A stretch of DNA of 64,000 bases from Rusavskia elegans (taxonomy: Eukaryota > Ascomycota > Lecanoromycetes > Teloschistales > Teloschistaceae): the NCBI GenBank assembly GCA_011316305.1, contig SAUG01000054.1, forward strand, positions 186,001 to 250,000. The letters are read 5' to 3'. Below are positions 44,758 to 53,406 of the stretch, piece by piece (within the stretch, counting starts at the first letter, position 1; each line of letters begins with the position of its first letter). The notes beneath the pieces were generated by a model. That model was not told where the DNA came from. It made no database searches and saw only the letters and a program-made list of their open reading frames with translations. The translations under genes were made by a program, and so were the position numbers.

Positions 44758-45120
44758 CTATAAATCGAAATGATCCGATGGCGACGACACATGCCATGGT
44801 AAGGACGAGCGATCTTCAATTAGTGGCTGCCACTTGGAAATATCCCAATCCATATCTTTCGATGAAGGCCTGCTGGAGTTCGAGCGCGAATGGCTTTGGA
44901 TCCGTGGATTTCTGCTTCGGGAAGAGAAGATATTGCGGATACTACCGAAGGAGATCCTTTTGACCATACCTCCCTTCTTTGGGGTACTGGACTTGGATTT
45001 GGGCGTGCGGAAGTCAGTGGATGGAGAGTTAGAGGTTGATGATGGTGCTTCTTTCAGGATATCATAGATGGATATCTGTCCGGTATTAAGTGAAAGCCGT
45101 CTCAGGTCATTACTCCCACG
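44758..45120 (-). CDS. Ser/Arg-rich basic ORF, possible exon
   Basis: A minus-strand frame with no stop runs from about 45120 to a TAG at 44758. It reads LRRLSLNTGQISIYDILKEA, then a Ser/Thr/Lys-rich stretch with TPKKGGMVKRISFGSIRNIF, and ends SSLPWHVSSPSDHFDL. It looks disordered and basic, like a phosphorylated regulatory tail. It lies 180-540 bp downstream of promoter module A, with an intervening frame break. Confidence 0.3.
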   Translation of the reverse strand, partial: RGSNDLRRLSLNTGQISIYDILKEAPSSTSNSPSTDFRTPKSKSSTPKKGGMVKRISFGSIRNIFSSRSRNPRIQSHSRSNSSRPSSKDMDWDISKWQPLIEDRSSLPWHVSSPSDHFDL

Positions 45121-45300
45121 GCTAGGTCTCCCCCGCCTTTGACGAAACGGATGTGAGCGCCGTCTTGTCTAAGCAACGGCACTCGGGGTCCTTGATACGT
45201 CATGTCAGCACACAGCATAAGGCCTCACGAAGAACACAGACTCACCAGTCCCGAAACTCTTGTCGAGGCAGTCTTCGATTTAGCCATGTGGGAAGAATCC

Positions 45301-45480
45301 ACGTCGGATTCTTTGGCCGGCTTGACGTGTTACTGATGTCGTAAAAAATTATGTTGTGGCCATGATGGCCGAGATAAGTTGAAAAATGAAAAGCGCAAAA
45401 AATTGCTGGAAGGAGAGAGCCGAAAGATGTTGAGAAAAGAGAAAGCCGAAAAATATATAGGCTTCTGAGCCTAGGTTGGA
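45301..45480 (-). promoter_or_regulatory. Promoter/leader module, copy A
   Basis: Read on the minus strand the module has CCTATATA (complement of 45453-45460), a pyrimidine-rich tract with TTCGGC, and CTTATCTCGGCCA (complement of 45365-45377). An ATGGCCACAACAT start region and GTCAAGCCGGC follow. The same order occurs in copies B and C. Confidence 0.6.
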
Positions 45481-45783
45481 AATGACTGAGCAAGAGCCTG
45501 CTGGGTTGCTTTCCTGGTTTGATCATTCGGTTTTTTCGGAGTTCCGGCACTCTCATGGTTTCTCGGTATCGCCACGTTCCTTGCTGACAACATCTACTAT
45601 CTCACGGACCTCTGCCAAGGTCATGTTTCGTCCGAGGACTGGTATGAGGAAGCGCTCTCGGGAGAGAGATCCCCTGGGAAGGGAACCATGGATGGCTCGA
45701 TGGTGGTTCTTCTTGTCGACGTTTTCTCTCTCCTTCTTGCGGAGCTGGATGGTCCAGTCGATGTCCACGCCCCAAACTTCCGG

Positions 45784-45995
45784 TCTGTCGAGTTGTCCGT
45801 CGACGAGAGCAGCTGGTCTCGAACCAGTCTGCTGGGCACTGGCAGTGCTTGCGACAGTATTTAATCCAGCATTCTTCTGGAGTCTGTCGAGTTGTCCATC
45901 GACGAGGAGCAGCTGGTCTCGAACTAGTCTGCTGGGCACCGGCGCTTTTGGCGTTGGTAGTGCTTGCGGCAGTATTTAATCCAGCATTCTTCCTG
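45784..45995 (-). repeat. 99-bp tandem duplication inside a minus ORF
   Basis: Units begin TCTGTCGAGTTGTCC at 45784 and 45883; the second has a 12-bp insertion (GCTTTTGGCGTT). Read on the minus strand, each encodes an AALVDGQLDR / NAGLNT segment. The minus ORF 45553-45939 continues WGVDIDWTIQLRKKEREN and FLIPVLGRNMTLAEVREI, which looks like real protein but is not recognised. Confidence 0.65.
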
Positions 45996-46750
45996 GATCT
46001 GATGGAATTGTCCTTGAACCCATCGGTCGACAGTGATGGAGGTTTGGAGTCGGGCATGATAGCTATGTGCTAGGAGTACATTCGGGGATATATCGCTGAA
46101 GTTCAATTCACTCTGAGGAAAGGTATGTGCTACCTCTGGCGAGTGGTCCTCTTGTCTGGTGATGGATGAAGCCAAGGTGGGAATAGTCTCTTTGCAAAGG
46201 ATGACCTCTTGCGTCTCCCAAAAGAACCGTCCAAAAGACTTTGATCAGAGCTTGTCTGGAAACAAGCCAATTGCGGATACCCGTGATACAGGACGTCCAA
46301 CTTGGCTGCTTCCAGACAACTGCCCAGGCCGTTGGGTTCTGGTTGGCCAAGCTCTGGAGAGGTGCGTTGGATAGATGACGTTCTCCAAGGCTCTTGTCGA
46401 TCATTGGATGTCCGATGTTCCAACCCAAGGTCTGTAAGACATGCCACTCCATTTGGGTGAACATTCATCGCCTTATTCCATCAATGTGGCGCCAGTGACA
46501 ACCTTGATCTTGTCTCTACCGGGTATACCAGCAAGCGTCTTCTCAGCAGTATCTGGGGCCTTGGAATCGGCCGAAACCGAAATCTTGCTTGCCGCAGCCT
46601 TCTTGGTTGCGCGTCGTTCCTTTGACTTCACGTTGCTGGAACCTAGTCTCCGAGGCACGGCGGGATTCTGGAGGACTTGGTAAAGCTACACCTGTTGCTT
46701 CGGTATTGAAAAACCCTTGATAAAGTCCTCAAAAGTCTGGGTGATCTTCG

Positions 46751-47046
46751 TGGCTGTGGCATGGCTGGTCCTTTGTCTAATCCAACCGACAGTATCGTAT
46801 GCCTGGAATGTTCTCTCTGAGCTGGGTTACAAGTGCTTTGGAGCCTCTCCGGATTATTTTCAGGGAATTGTTGCGGATATGTTCTGATATAGTGACGTTC
46901 ACTCCGAGGTCTATCAAGTTCCCCTACCTCATGAACCCAGGCTGTGGTGCGATTGGTCCTTTGTCTAATCCAACCGACAGCATCGTTTGCCTGGATTGTT
47001 CTCTCTGAGATGGGTTACAAGCGCTTTGGAGCCTCTCCGGATGATT
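46751..47046 (-). repeat. Direct duplication, 188-bp period
   Basis: 46751-46858 and 46939-47046 are near-identical over about 108 bp. On the minus strand each encodes the end of a CCR4-like segment: IIRRGSKALVT(Q/H)LREN and then a CRLD-stop. Confidence 0.7.
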
Positions 47047-47786
47047 TCCTCCATGAGGTCTTCGTCCAAGGGATTCCCCTCTATCCCAAGAATTTCCAAT
47101 TTGAAAAGATATCCAATCTTGTGGATGAAGTCCGCGATACTGAAGGGGTCCTCCCCAACGTCAAAGTCATCCTCACCATATCTGCTGTATTTGATACCCA
47201 TCAATCTATATATGACTGGAATATCTGCCTTGGTGCTACCGGCGAGGTCTGGCTTTGTAAAAGCTTCTGCATCACTTATTCGCCGCTCGTTCTCCATCTC
47301 ACTACTCGCTTCTCGAATTTTCCCGCTAAGGAACTTCGGAGCTGCAAGCGCGGTCCCGTCTGAGTTGACGATGCTTATCCTGTCCAGCTGATTGCGAAGC
47401 GTTGTTCTTGGAATGGTGCTTCGAAAGCCGACAGCAGACGGTGTCATGTGTTTGAGAACTTCTGGATCAATCTCGTGCAGGAATTCTGCGATACTGCCGT
47501 TGGGATGCTTGACGGCACGTATCAGCTGGTTTTGTGGGGTCAAACCCAGCACGTTGGCTTTCACGCTCCGCTGCAGAAGTCTTGTCTTGACGAGCTGGTG
47601 AGATTCATTTGCCGGGGGCTCGGCTGGCTGCTCTCGTGGACGACCCAGGTGTATCCGTGGTGCACTCGGAGGACGTAATGGCGAAGAACTTGGTTGAAGG
47701 GCTTCGCTTTCCTGGTTTCTCTCTCGACAGAGACGTGCAACTCTCAAGGTTAAGCTTTCGAGTTGTTGACCACGCAGTGGTGACAC
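46965..47786 (-). CDS. ORF ending in a CCR4-like leucine-rich fragment, 273 codons
   Basis: The last 45 residues read IGYLFKLEILGIEGNPLDED and IIRRGSKALVTHLRENNP. This matches the last leucine-rich repeat of the deadenylase Ccr4 in filamentous fungi (pattern GYLYxLxxLGIEGNPLN...GTKALIxYLxE). The nuclease domain that should follow is absent and the frame ends CCRLD-stop. The preceding 220 residues (start MSPLRGQQLESLTLRVARLC) are not recognised and do not contain the earlier repeats in normal form. This is either a chimeric gene that captured a Ccr4 exon or a decayed truncated copy. A duplicate of the tail lies just downstream. The ORF is uninterrupted and begins about 130 bp after promoter module B, so expression is possible. 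Confidence 0.5.
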   Translation of the reverse strand: MSPLRGQQLESLTLRVARLCRERNQESEALQPSSSPLRPPSAPRIHLGRPREQPAEPPANESHQLVKTRLLQRSVKANVLGLTPQNQLIRAVKHPNGSIAEFLHEIDPEVLKHMTPSAVGFRSTIPRTTLRNQLDRISIVNSDGTALAAPKFLSGKIREASSEMENERRISDAEAFTKPDLAGSTKADIPVIYRLMGIKYSRYGEDDFDVGEDPFSIADFIHKIGYLFKLEILGIEGNPLDEDLMEEIIRRGSKALVTHLRENNPGKRCCRLD

Positions 47787-47820
47787 AGTCGAAAGTGTCT
47801 TCTTGACCAGGACAGACGTG

Positions 47821-48000
47821 CTCTTTTTCTTCTATGGCGCAGGGAGATGTGGTGCTCCGTCTCGCCGGCTTGACAAAGGTTTCCGAGGGGTAAATTAATA
47901 CTGTGGCCGGACTGGCCGAGATAAGTTGTGAAAAAAAATACCAAAGAGCCGAAAAATGCCGAAGACTATATAGGCTAATGGAGCCTAAGTTGAAAAGACT
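47821..48000 (-). promoter_or_regulatory. Promoter/leader module, copy B
   Basis: CCTATATA (complement of 47967-47974) and CTTATCTCGGCCA (complement of 47913-47925) precede GTCAAGCCGGCGAGACGGAG and a CTCCCTGCGCCAT block. Copy C has the same order with few changes. The start ATG seen in A and C is altered here (GGCCAGTCCGGCC). Confidence 0.6.
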
Positions 48001-48285
48001 GGATAAGAACCAGTCGCAGAGCTAATGATGCCGAAAAAAATGCGTGTGTTGAGATTGCTGGTCGTGGCTATATAGGTGACCGGACTGGAGGGTCTGGAGG
48101 AGGTGCCGAGTGAGGTAATATTGATCGTCATCGGGGACCGGAGAGAAGCTGAGCACTCGACGTACTTGACAGCTCCCAGTTCTTTGGCCATACTTTCACC
48201 ATCTTCCCTACGGACAGGTGCCATCCTTTGTCTTTGCAGATCGACCTGTGTTCCATCCGATAAGCACTGGACATCAGGGCAGTAA

Positions 48286-48726
48286 TGGTGTACCTTGGGA
48301 AACCCAGGCGACGTGACGCTGAGACAGACCAGAGAGAAATCGGGTTGAGGAAATGACGGGGACAGTTGTGGTGTACCTCGGGAAACCGTTTCTCGCGAAT
48401 ATTTTCGAACGATGCGGGCGACGTGACGCTGGAACAAGCGAGGAAGACATCGGTTTGAGGATATAACAAGGGATACCAGGGCAGCAGTGGTATACCTTGG
48501 GAAACCACTTCTCGCGAACATTCTCGAACGATGCAGGCGACGTAACGCTGGAACAAGCCAGGAAGACATCGGTTTGAGGATATGACAAGGGATACCAGGG
48601 CAGCAGTGGTGTACCTCGGGAAACCACTTCTCGCGGACAGTCTCGAACGATGCAGGCAACCTGACGCTGAAACAAACCAGGAAGACATCGGTTTGAGGAT
48701 ATGACAAGGGACACGCCAGTCCGCAC
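48286..48726 (-). repeat. Tandem repeat, four units, 119-bp period
   Basis: TGGTRTACCTYGGGAAAC starts at 48286, 48369, 48488 and 48607. The last three units have a 119-bp period; the first unit is 83 bp and lacks the TTCTCGCGAA segment. The minus strand is open in all three frames across most of the array (ORFs 47985-48905, 48128-48751 and 48274-48726). Confidence 0.85.
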
Positions 48727-48914
48727 CAGACGTCGTTGAAGTAGCGTCCACGACGGGATGGTTTTTTGCCTCTTCTGGTCGCTATCGGACTAGCAACCAG
48801 CATCCCATTCGCACCTTCCTGCTCTCGGGAAGTTTTCGTCCGTCCTCGAGTAGGAAAGTTCAACCTTTTGATGCTGTCTTCCAACGAAGAGAGGATAAAT
48901 GTCACCTTTCACGG

Positions 48915-49640
48915 TACCCACACCTTCTTGCTCTTGCTCTTGCTCTTTGACGATCGCACCCAAATAGTGCTGCCGGTTACTGGACTGTCGGAATGTGAAA
49001 GAATCGGTACTGCTCTTGCCAACGCGAACACCGGCCGAATAGTGACGTTGCTACCGATCCAACAGTCTTCCTCAATGACTATGTTCTGACCCAGGCTTGA
49101 CCACTGCTGCCTTGACGACGTCGAGGCGATCGATCGATAGGATAGGTGGCACACATGAGCTTGACATTCGGGCTAAAGATGCACCGGTCTCTAATGGTAA
49201 CGGAGCAGGTATCAGAGATACGGCAGTCGGCACCAATAAACACGTCGTTCCCTTTGGTCGCGAGCCTTCAATGAAATCGCGGTCCTGAAGATTTTCCAGG
49301 ATGTGTCGGGTCAAAGAAAGGGGGGAAGCATCTCCGCTGACTTCTGCATGGATCAGATTCTGGCGGCCGATGTTGATGTTGTAGCCGTATTCACAATGGA
49401 ACGGTGCTTCCCTCGAAGGCCTCACCTGGAGCGGTGGGCAGTGCACCGAGAAACTTGTCGAAAGCTTGCTTCGCTGGCTGAATGCTGCTGGCCATGGCGG
49501 AAAGTGGTGTCTCGAAAAAGGAAGGGCTCTCGACGGTAGACGTTAGGAAAGATGTTGCACCAACCTGACCAAGAAAGCTGTGCACTGCCGCCCGCAAGAG
49601 CACGGCTCGGCGCTGGGAACTTGATTTCTGGCATTGTCTT
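48915..49640 (-). pseudogene. Maltose O-acetyltransferase (hexapeptide) pseudogene
   Basis: Minus-strand segments follow the order of the fungal maltose/galactoside acetyltransferase family (left-handed beta-helix acyltransferases using acetyl-CoA). First comes an N-terminal helical part (PAKQAFDKFLGALPTAPGEA), then APFHCEYGYNINIGR near 49390-49345. FIGADCRISDTCSVTIRDRC and FSPNVKLMCATYPID follow near 49240-49150, then NIVIEEDCWIGSNVTI near 49090-49040 and GVRVGKSST near 49030. The segments lie in different frames; one switch falls beside the tandem string ATCGATCGATCG. The C-terminal end (usually VAGNPAR) is missing. The catalytic His region (usually ATHP) reads ATYP. An unbroken gene is excluded. 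Confidence 0.65.
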
Positions 49641-49681
49641 CAAAATGTACCATTGACGGAGGTGAAAAAGACAGGGCTCAA

Positions 49682-50134
49682 TCAGAATAGATGTACCACC
49701 AATATGAGGGGAAAGGGTAATTTTTGATGGCCACAGGATGTTACGCGTAGAGACCGAGGATGGGGGATCTGTCGAGTCCCGCAAGAGACAGCAGCAAGGA
49801 GGCCAAGCAGACGTGAGCTGTGTATGCTCTGCTTGAGGAGTCTCCTTTGCTGTGCCGTTGGTTGTGGGAGCAGCAGCGGCAGCCTCGTGACCTTCACCTT
49901 CCTTGTCACCTTGAGCGTCGTTTCCTGGCTCATTGGAAAGCGTCTTGTTCCATTCCGCCAAGATTTTGAGCGAGCTCCGGCCGCTTTCATGGCGCAGGGA
50001 GACGTGGTTTCTCCGTATCGCCGGCTTGACTTTGCTGAACGACGATGAAAATATGATGTGGCCATGGTGGCCGAGATAAGTCGAGAAAGAATAAAATGCC
50101 GGAAAACGAGAGCGTCGAAAGATATATAGGCCAT
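49682..50134 (-). CDS. ORF starting at promoter module C
   Basis: The ATG inside module C opens MATSYFHRRSAKSSRRYGET and the frame stays open to 49682. A different minus frame from about 49961 reads MAEWNKTLSNEPGNDAQGDK with an Ala/Glu-rich continuation and runs into the acetyltransferase relic. Either could be translated. Composition is basic and low-complexity, with no domain. Confidence 0.25.
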   Translation of the reverse strand: MAYISFDALVFRHFILSRLISATMATSYFHRRSAKSSRRYGETTSPCAMKAAGARSKSWRNGTRRFPMSQETTLKVTRKVKVTRLPLLLPQPTAQQRRLLKQSIHSSRLLGLLAAVSCGTRQIPHPRSLRVTSCGHQKLPFPLILVVHLF

Positions 50135-50150
50135 TGAAGCTTGGTGAAAG
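49981..50150 (-). promoter_or_regulatory. Promoter/leader module, copy C
   Basis: CCTATATA (complement of 50123-50130), CTTATCTCGGCCA (complement of 50068-50080), an intact ATGGCCACATCATAT start and GTCAAGCCGGCGATACGGAG appear in the same order as in copies A and B. Confidence 0.6.
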
Positions 50151-52460
50151 ACTGCATAAGGATCCGTGCCGGTACTGGTAGAGGCTCTAATGCATTCTGA
50201 TTTGGGAACGAGTTTCCTGCAGGCAAATGTTGGTAGCGTGGTGTCAGAGCAAAAGCACTGCTCCGCACATCCTGTTGAAGGTCCCAGAAATGGTTGTATC
50301 GTGGATGAGCGGGATGCCTCAAGACTTGAGCAGGATGCAGATGAGAGAAGCTTCTCGGAGACATCTGCGATGACGTTCGTTTTCTTCGTTCTGGTCCAAG
50401 GGCCAGTAGTAGTGCGAGTCGTACTGATGCTGAGGTGTTTGGCTCCCCATACTTACAATGCCGGTGTGAGACCATTAGGCATACATGATCGACCTCCTAT
50501 GTAGTACGCATGGGTATTCGGCCTGATAGGTGGTATCATGGTACCATTGGGAGCGGATGGAAGGTAAGGCTTCTTGACTGCTGTACTCGGCTGGTGAGAC
50601 TGATGGGTGATGGTCTTCTCGGCCAGAGACGTTGGAGGAGGAACGTAGCGTCGGTTGATCGAGGCTTGTATGGCCAAGAAGTCTTCCAGCTTCATCGACA
50701 CACGACCAACGTTGGAGATGACCGTCATGCTCAGGCTGAACATTGCCGTTGCTGCAGGGCATTGGGGCCAGCTTGGGTCGTACCCCGCGAGTGCCGACAG
50801 ATCGAGATAGTTTTGGACCAGCAACCTTGCGATCGTCGACCTCGTCCGGGAGCTGATCTGATACTCTAGCTCGAAAGGGCCCTGAAAAGATATCCTCTGG
50901 CCAGTGTATCTCCAAGCCAGAACACCCGTCCAGGGATTCAAGCCTTTGCTCTATAAGTGGGGAATTGTTAGCAAGAACACACGTCCAGGAATTCAAGCCT
51001 TTGCTCTATAAGTGTGAAATCGTTAGCAAGAGCAATGAAACAAGAGCAAACGCGTAGCACAATCAGTTTTGTTGTGCGCATCCGACATGCGTCCCAACGA
51101 AGCCCGTTTTGGGTGCAGTACTCCTCAAGGTTTTCTTGCCTCAGCAGTGAGAGGATGAGCTGCAGCCGTCTGGAGAGCCTTTCTCTGGAATACGTCCATG
51201 GCTCCGAGTAAGGCATAATGACGCTGGCGACCGTGAGCGTGTGGATCTCGCTGGCGAAGCATCCAGGCGATGGTCGACCCCATTGACGGGGCCCTTGAAT
51301 GAAAGGCGGCCGGACATGAGACCACGCGGCAACTGCTCGCTTGAAAACGTTTGGAGGCATGCTGATGCGGTTTGCTGAAGCCCTCTACCATGTTGGAGAT
51401 GGAAGAGCTCAATAAGGTGTCGGACTACGAGTCGTGGCTTGCTGAAGTGGAAGTTCAATTAGCTTGTGATCCGCTATGGTCATATCAGGAGCTCAGCTTA
51501 CCGTTTATTTTGGCCCTTTCGCTCTTTGCGATAGACTTCTTGAGCTTGATGGGACCAGGCTGTTTCTCTTTCATGGAAAGAGCTTTGGCTGCAACAGCCT
51601 GATCTACAGGACTCTTGTCTGAGCTGGAGGCAATCGAGGCTGCAAATCTGTCAGCGTGCTGGGTGGGAGTCAAGTAGCTGGGACGGAGGAGGACCAACCT
51701 CGTCGGCTTGGATCGCTGGAAGTCATGGCATGGCTCAAGGTCCTCGAGCTCTTGAGGCGAGCTGAATGATCGGAAGGTACTGTGACCCGACTCACCCAAA
51801 AAGCGCAGGTTCTGGACCAGTCCGGCCGGACTTTGAAGGACCTAAAATCATGGACACAGTCCACCAGTCGGCCAAGCTCATGATATGACGCTTGTGGATG
51901 AAGAGATATGTGGTCGGAAGACACAGCCAGTGAAAGATCAATAAGGAAACCTGGGTGGGAGGCAGTGTCAGTGGTGGGTACATCAGTAAGTCAAGTCGTC
52001 GAAAGAAGATCATACCGTGGCTAATCCATGAGCAGGAATGAAGACACATTGCAAGCCTGTATATATATGCTCAAGTGGGGTGAGGGATATAAGTTGAATG
52101 AATTTCCAAGGTGCAGCCGAAGGGTTGAAAATTTCATACAGGTGAGTAAGTGTGAAGTCCGGTCAGGTGTGGCGCCACTGAAAGGCAGTTGATGTGGAAA
52201 GAAGCTCTGCTGATAGATAGGTCGATGCTCAGTATATATACAGAAGGTATGATGGGTGGTGGTGGAGGAGGATGGTTGAGGGGGATTGATGTTGAAAGAA
52301 GGTTGGGTGGGATGAAGACTCAAGTAAGTACGTGGCCTCTATGATGATGTACCACCCTGTGATTGTGTGAATGATCAGGGGATATTTGGCAGCTGCTGAG
52401 TGAAGCTGACGGTATGAGAACGAGTGTAGATGTTGCCCCACGAGCTGTGGAGCAGGCTCA
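50151..52460. other. Minus-strand short ORFs and leaders, no recognised gene
   Basis: A 55-bp tandem duplication lies at 50916-51025. Minus frames at 50453-50941 (GPFELEYQISSRTRSTIARL) and 51500-51799 (MGESGHSTFRSFSSPQELED, ending at a GTAAGC donor) look protein-like but show no domain. TATATATA elements at about 52058 and 52235 would drive minus-strand transcripts. Confidence 0.35.
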
Positions 52461-53127
52461 ACGTCCTGCACAGCTCAGGAGCGCTGCTGCCCGAGAGCAC
52501 GAGGGATTAGGTACGCCGCTACATGGTGATCGTCTCTCTATGGAAGGCAGACAGTAAAGGGGTGGTTGGGGGCTAACTGCGTTGGGATTGGAAGTATCAT
52601 TTTGATATTGCACTAATGGAAACGAGTAGGGCCACCGCACAAACTGGTTGTTTACGCAGCCGAATATTCCCACGCATACAACCAAAGCCAGCTATACTGG
52701 CTTTCTGATCGCTCCTTGCTGTAAGTGCAGTCAACGCATGCATGGTCTTTGCTGAGAATTGTCAAAGCTGACCCTTTGTATACTGCAGGCAGCCGAGACC
52801 ACCACCACCAACAACTACAACAACAACAACAGCAGCTCCTCACCACCGCCGTCTCCTCCTCATCCAAAAGGTAAGCTCACTACTATCGTAGACTCTTGCA
52901 GTCGAAATGATGTGTCTATTGCAGTGCACTAATTTGTTCCAGCAGTCAGTACGAAATTTCATTGCCTCCAAGCCCCCTTTTTTGACACCCAACCCTGTAC
53001 CATCCACCACCTCTCTCCCACCTACCACCACATCCACATCAGCATCACAACACTCGATACCTCGACTGACATTCTCCTCAGAGCACCCGCCAAACCCAAT
53101 CCAATCCGCCCGCCCCCACCGCCAACA
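52461..53127 (+). promoter_or_regulatory. Spliced 5' leader of the 53128 gene
   Basis: Two leader introns fit well. 52721-52788 has a GTAAGT donor, GCTGAC branch and TACTGCAG acceptor. 52871-52924 has a GTAAGC donor and TATTGCAG acceptor. The exon between them is CAA/CAG-rich (AACAACTACAACAACAACAA). The transcript start is not resolved. Confidence 0.45.
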
Positions 53128-53406
53128 ATGGTTCTCGGTTTCGTCGCCCGCGCCGCCGCCCGCAAGATCGCCAGCAAGGCCGCCGCCAAGGTCCGCGCCG
53201 CTCCCCGCGTCGTCTGGGAGAGTTGCTACGAGCGGACCATGCAGCTGGGCAAGGTCCGCCACTCCCGCAACCCCGACCGCCGCGGCCAGTGCTTGGGCTG
53301 TGCGGAGGGGTGTATCTCGTGTGCGAAGGGGTGGAGGTTGAAGCGGGCGGTGAAGAAGATTGAGGATGCTGAGGGAGGAGGACGTCGTCGTTGTTTGGTT
53401 GGGTGA
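53128..53406 (+). CDS. Small Cys-containing protein, 92 aa, unknown function
   Basis: The ATG lies in a strong fungal start context (CCAACAATGG) after a spliced leader. The N-terminus is Ala/Lys/Arg-rich and amphipathic (MVLGFVARAAARKIASKAAA). The centre reads RHSRNPDRRGQCLGC, followed by AEGCISCAKGW, which puts four cysteines in a C-x2-C-x3-C-x2-C arrangement that could bind a metal. The C-terminus is basic and ends at TGA 53406. G/C-ending codons dominate, unlike the surrounding debris, which supports coding. The overlapping 144-codon ORF at 52907-53341 reads Pro/Ala/Arg low complexity and is probably a shadow. No family name is offered. Confidence 0.6.
   Translation: MVLGFVARAAARKIASKAAAKVRAAPRVVWESCYERTMQLGKVRHSRNPDRRGQCLGCAEGCISCAKGWRLKRAVKKIEDAEGGGRRRCLVG

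Noticed and set aside
47985..48905. 306-codon minus ORF as a gene
   Set aside because: Most of its length is the 119-bp tandem repeat read in rotating frames, and two other minus frames are equally open, so length alone is no evidence of coding.
52907..53341. 144-codon Pro/Ala/Arg ORF overlapping the 53128 gene
   Set aside because: It begins in a leader exon, crosses the real start region and reads as low complexity in the shifted frame of a GC-biased gene.
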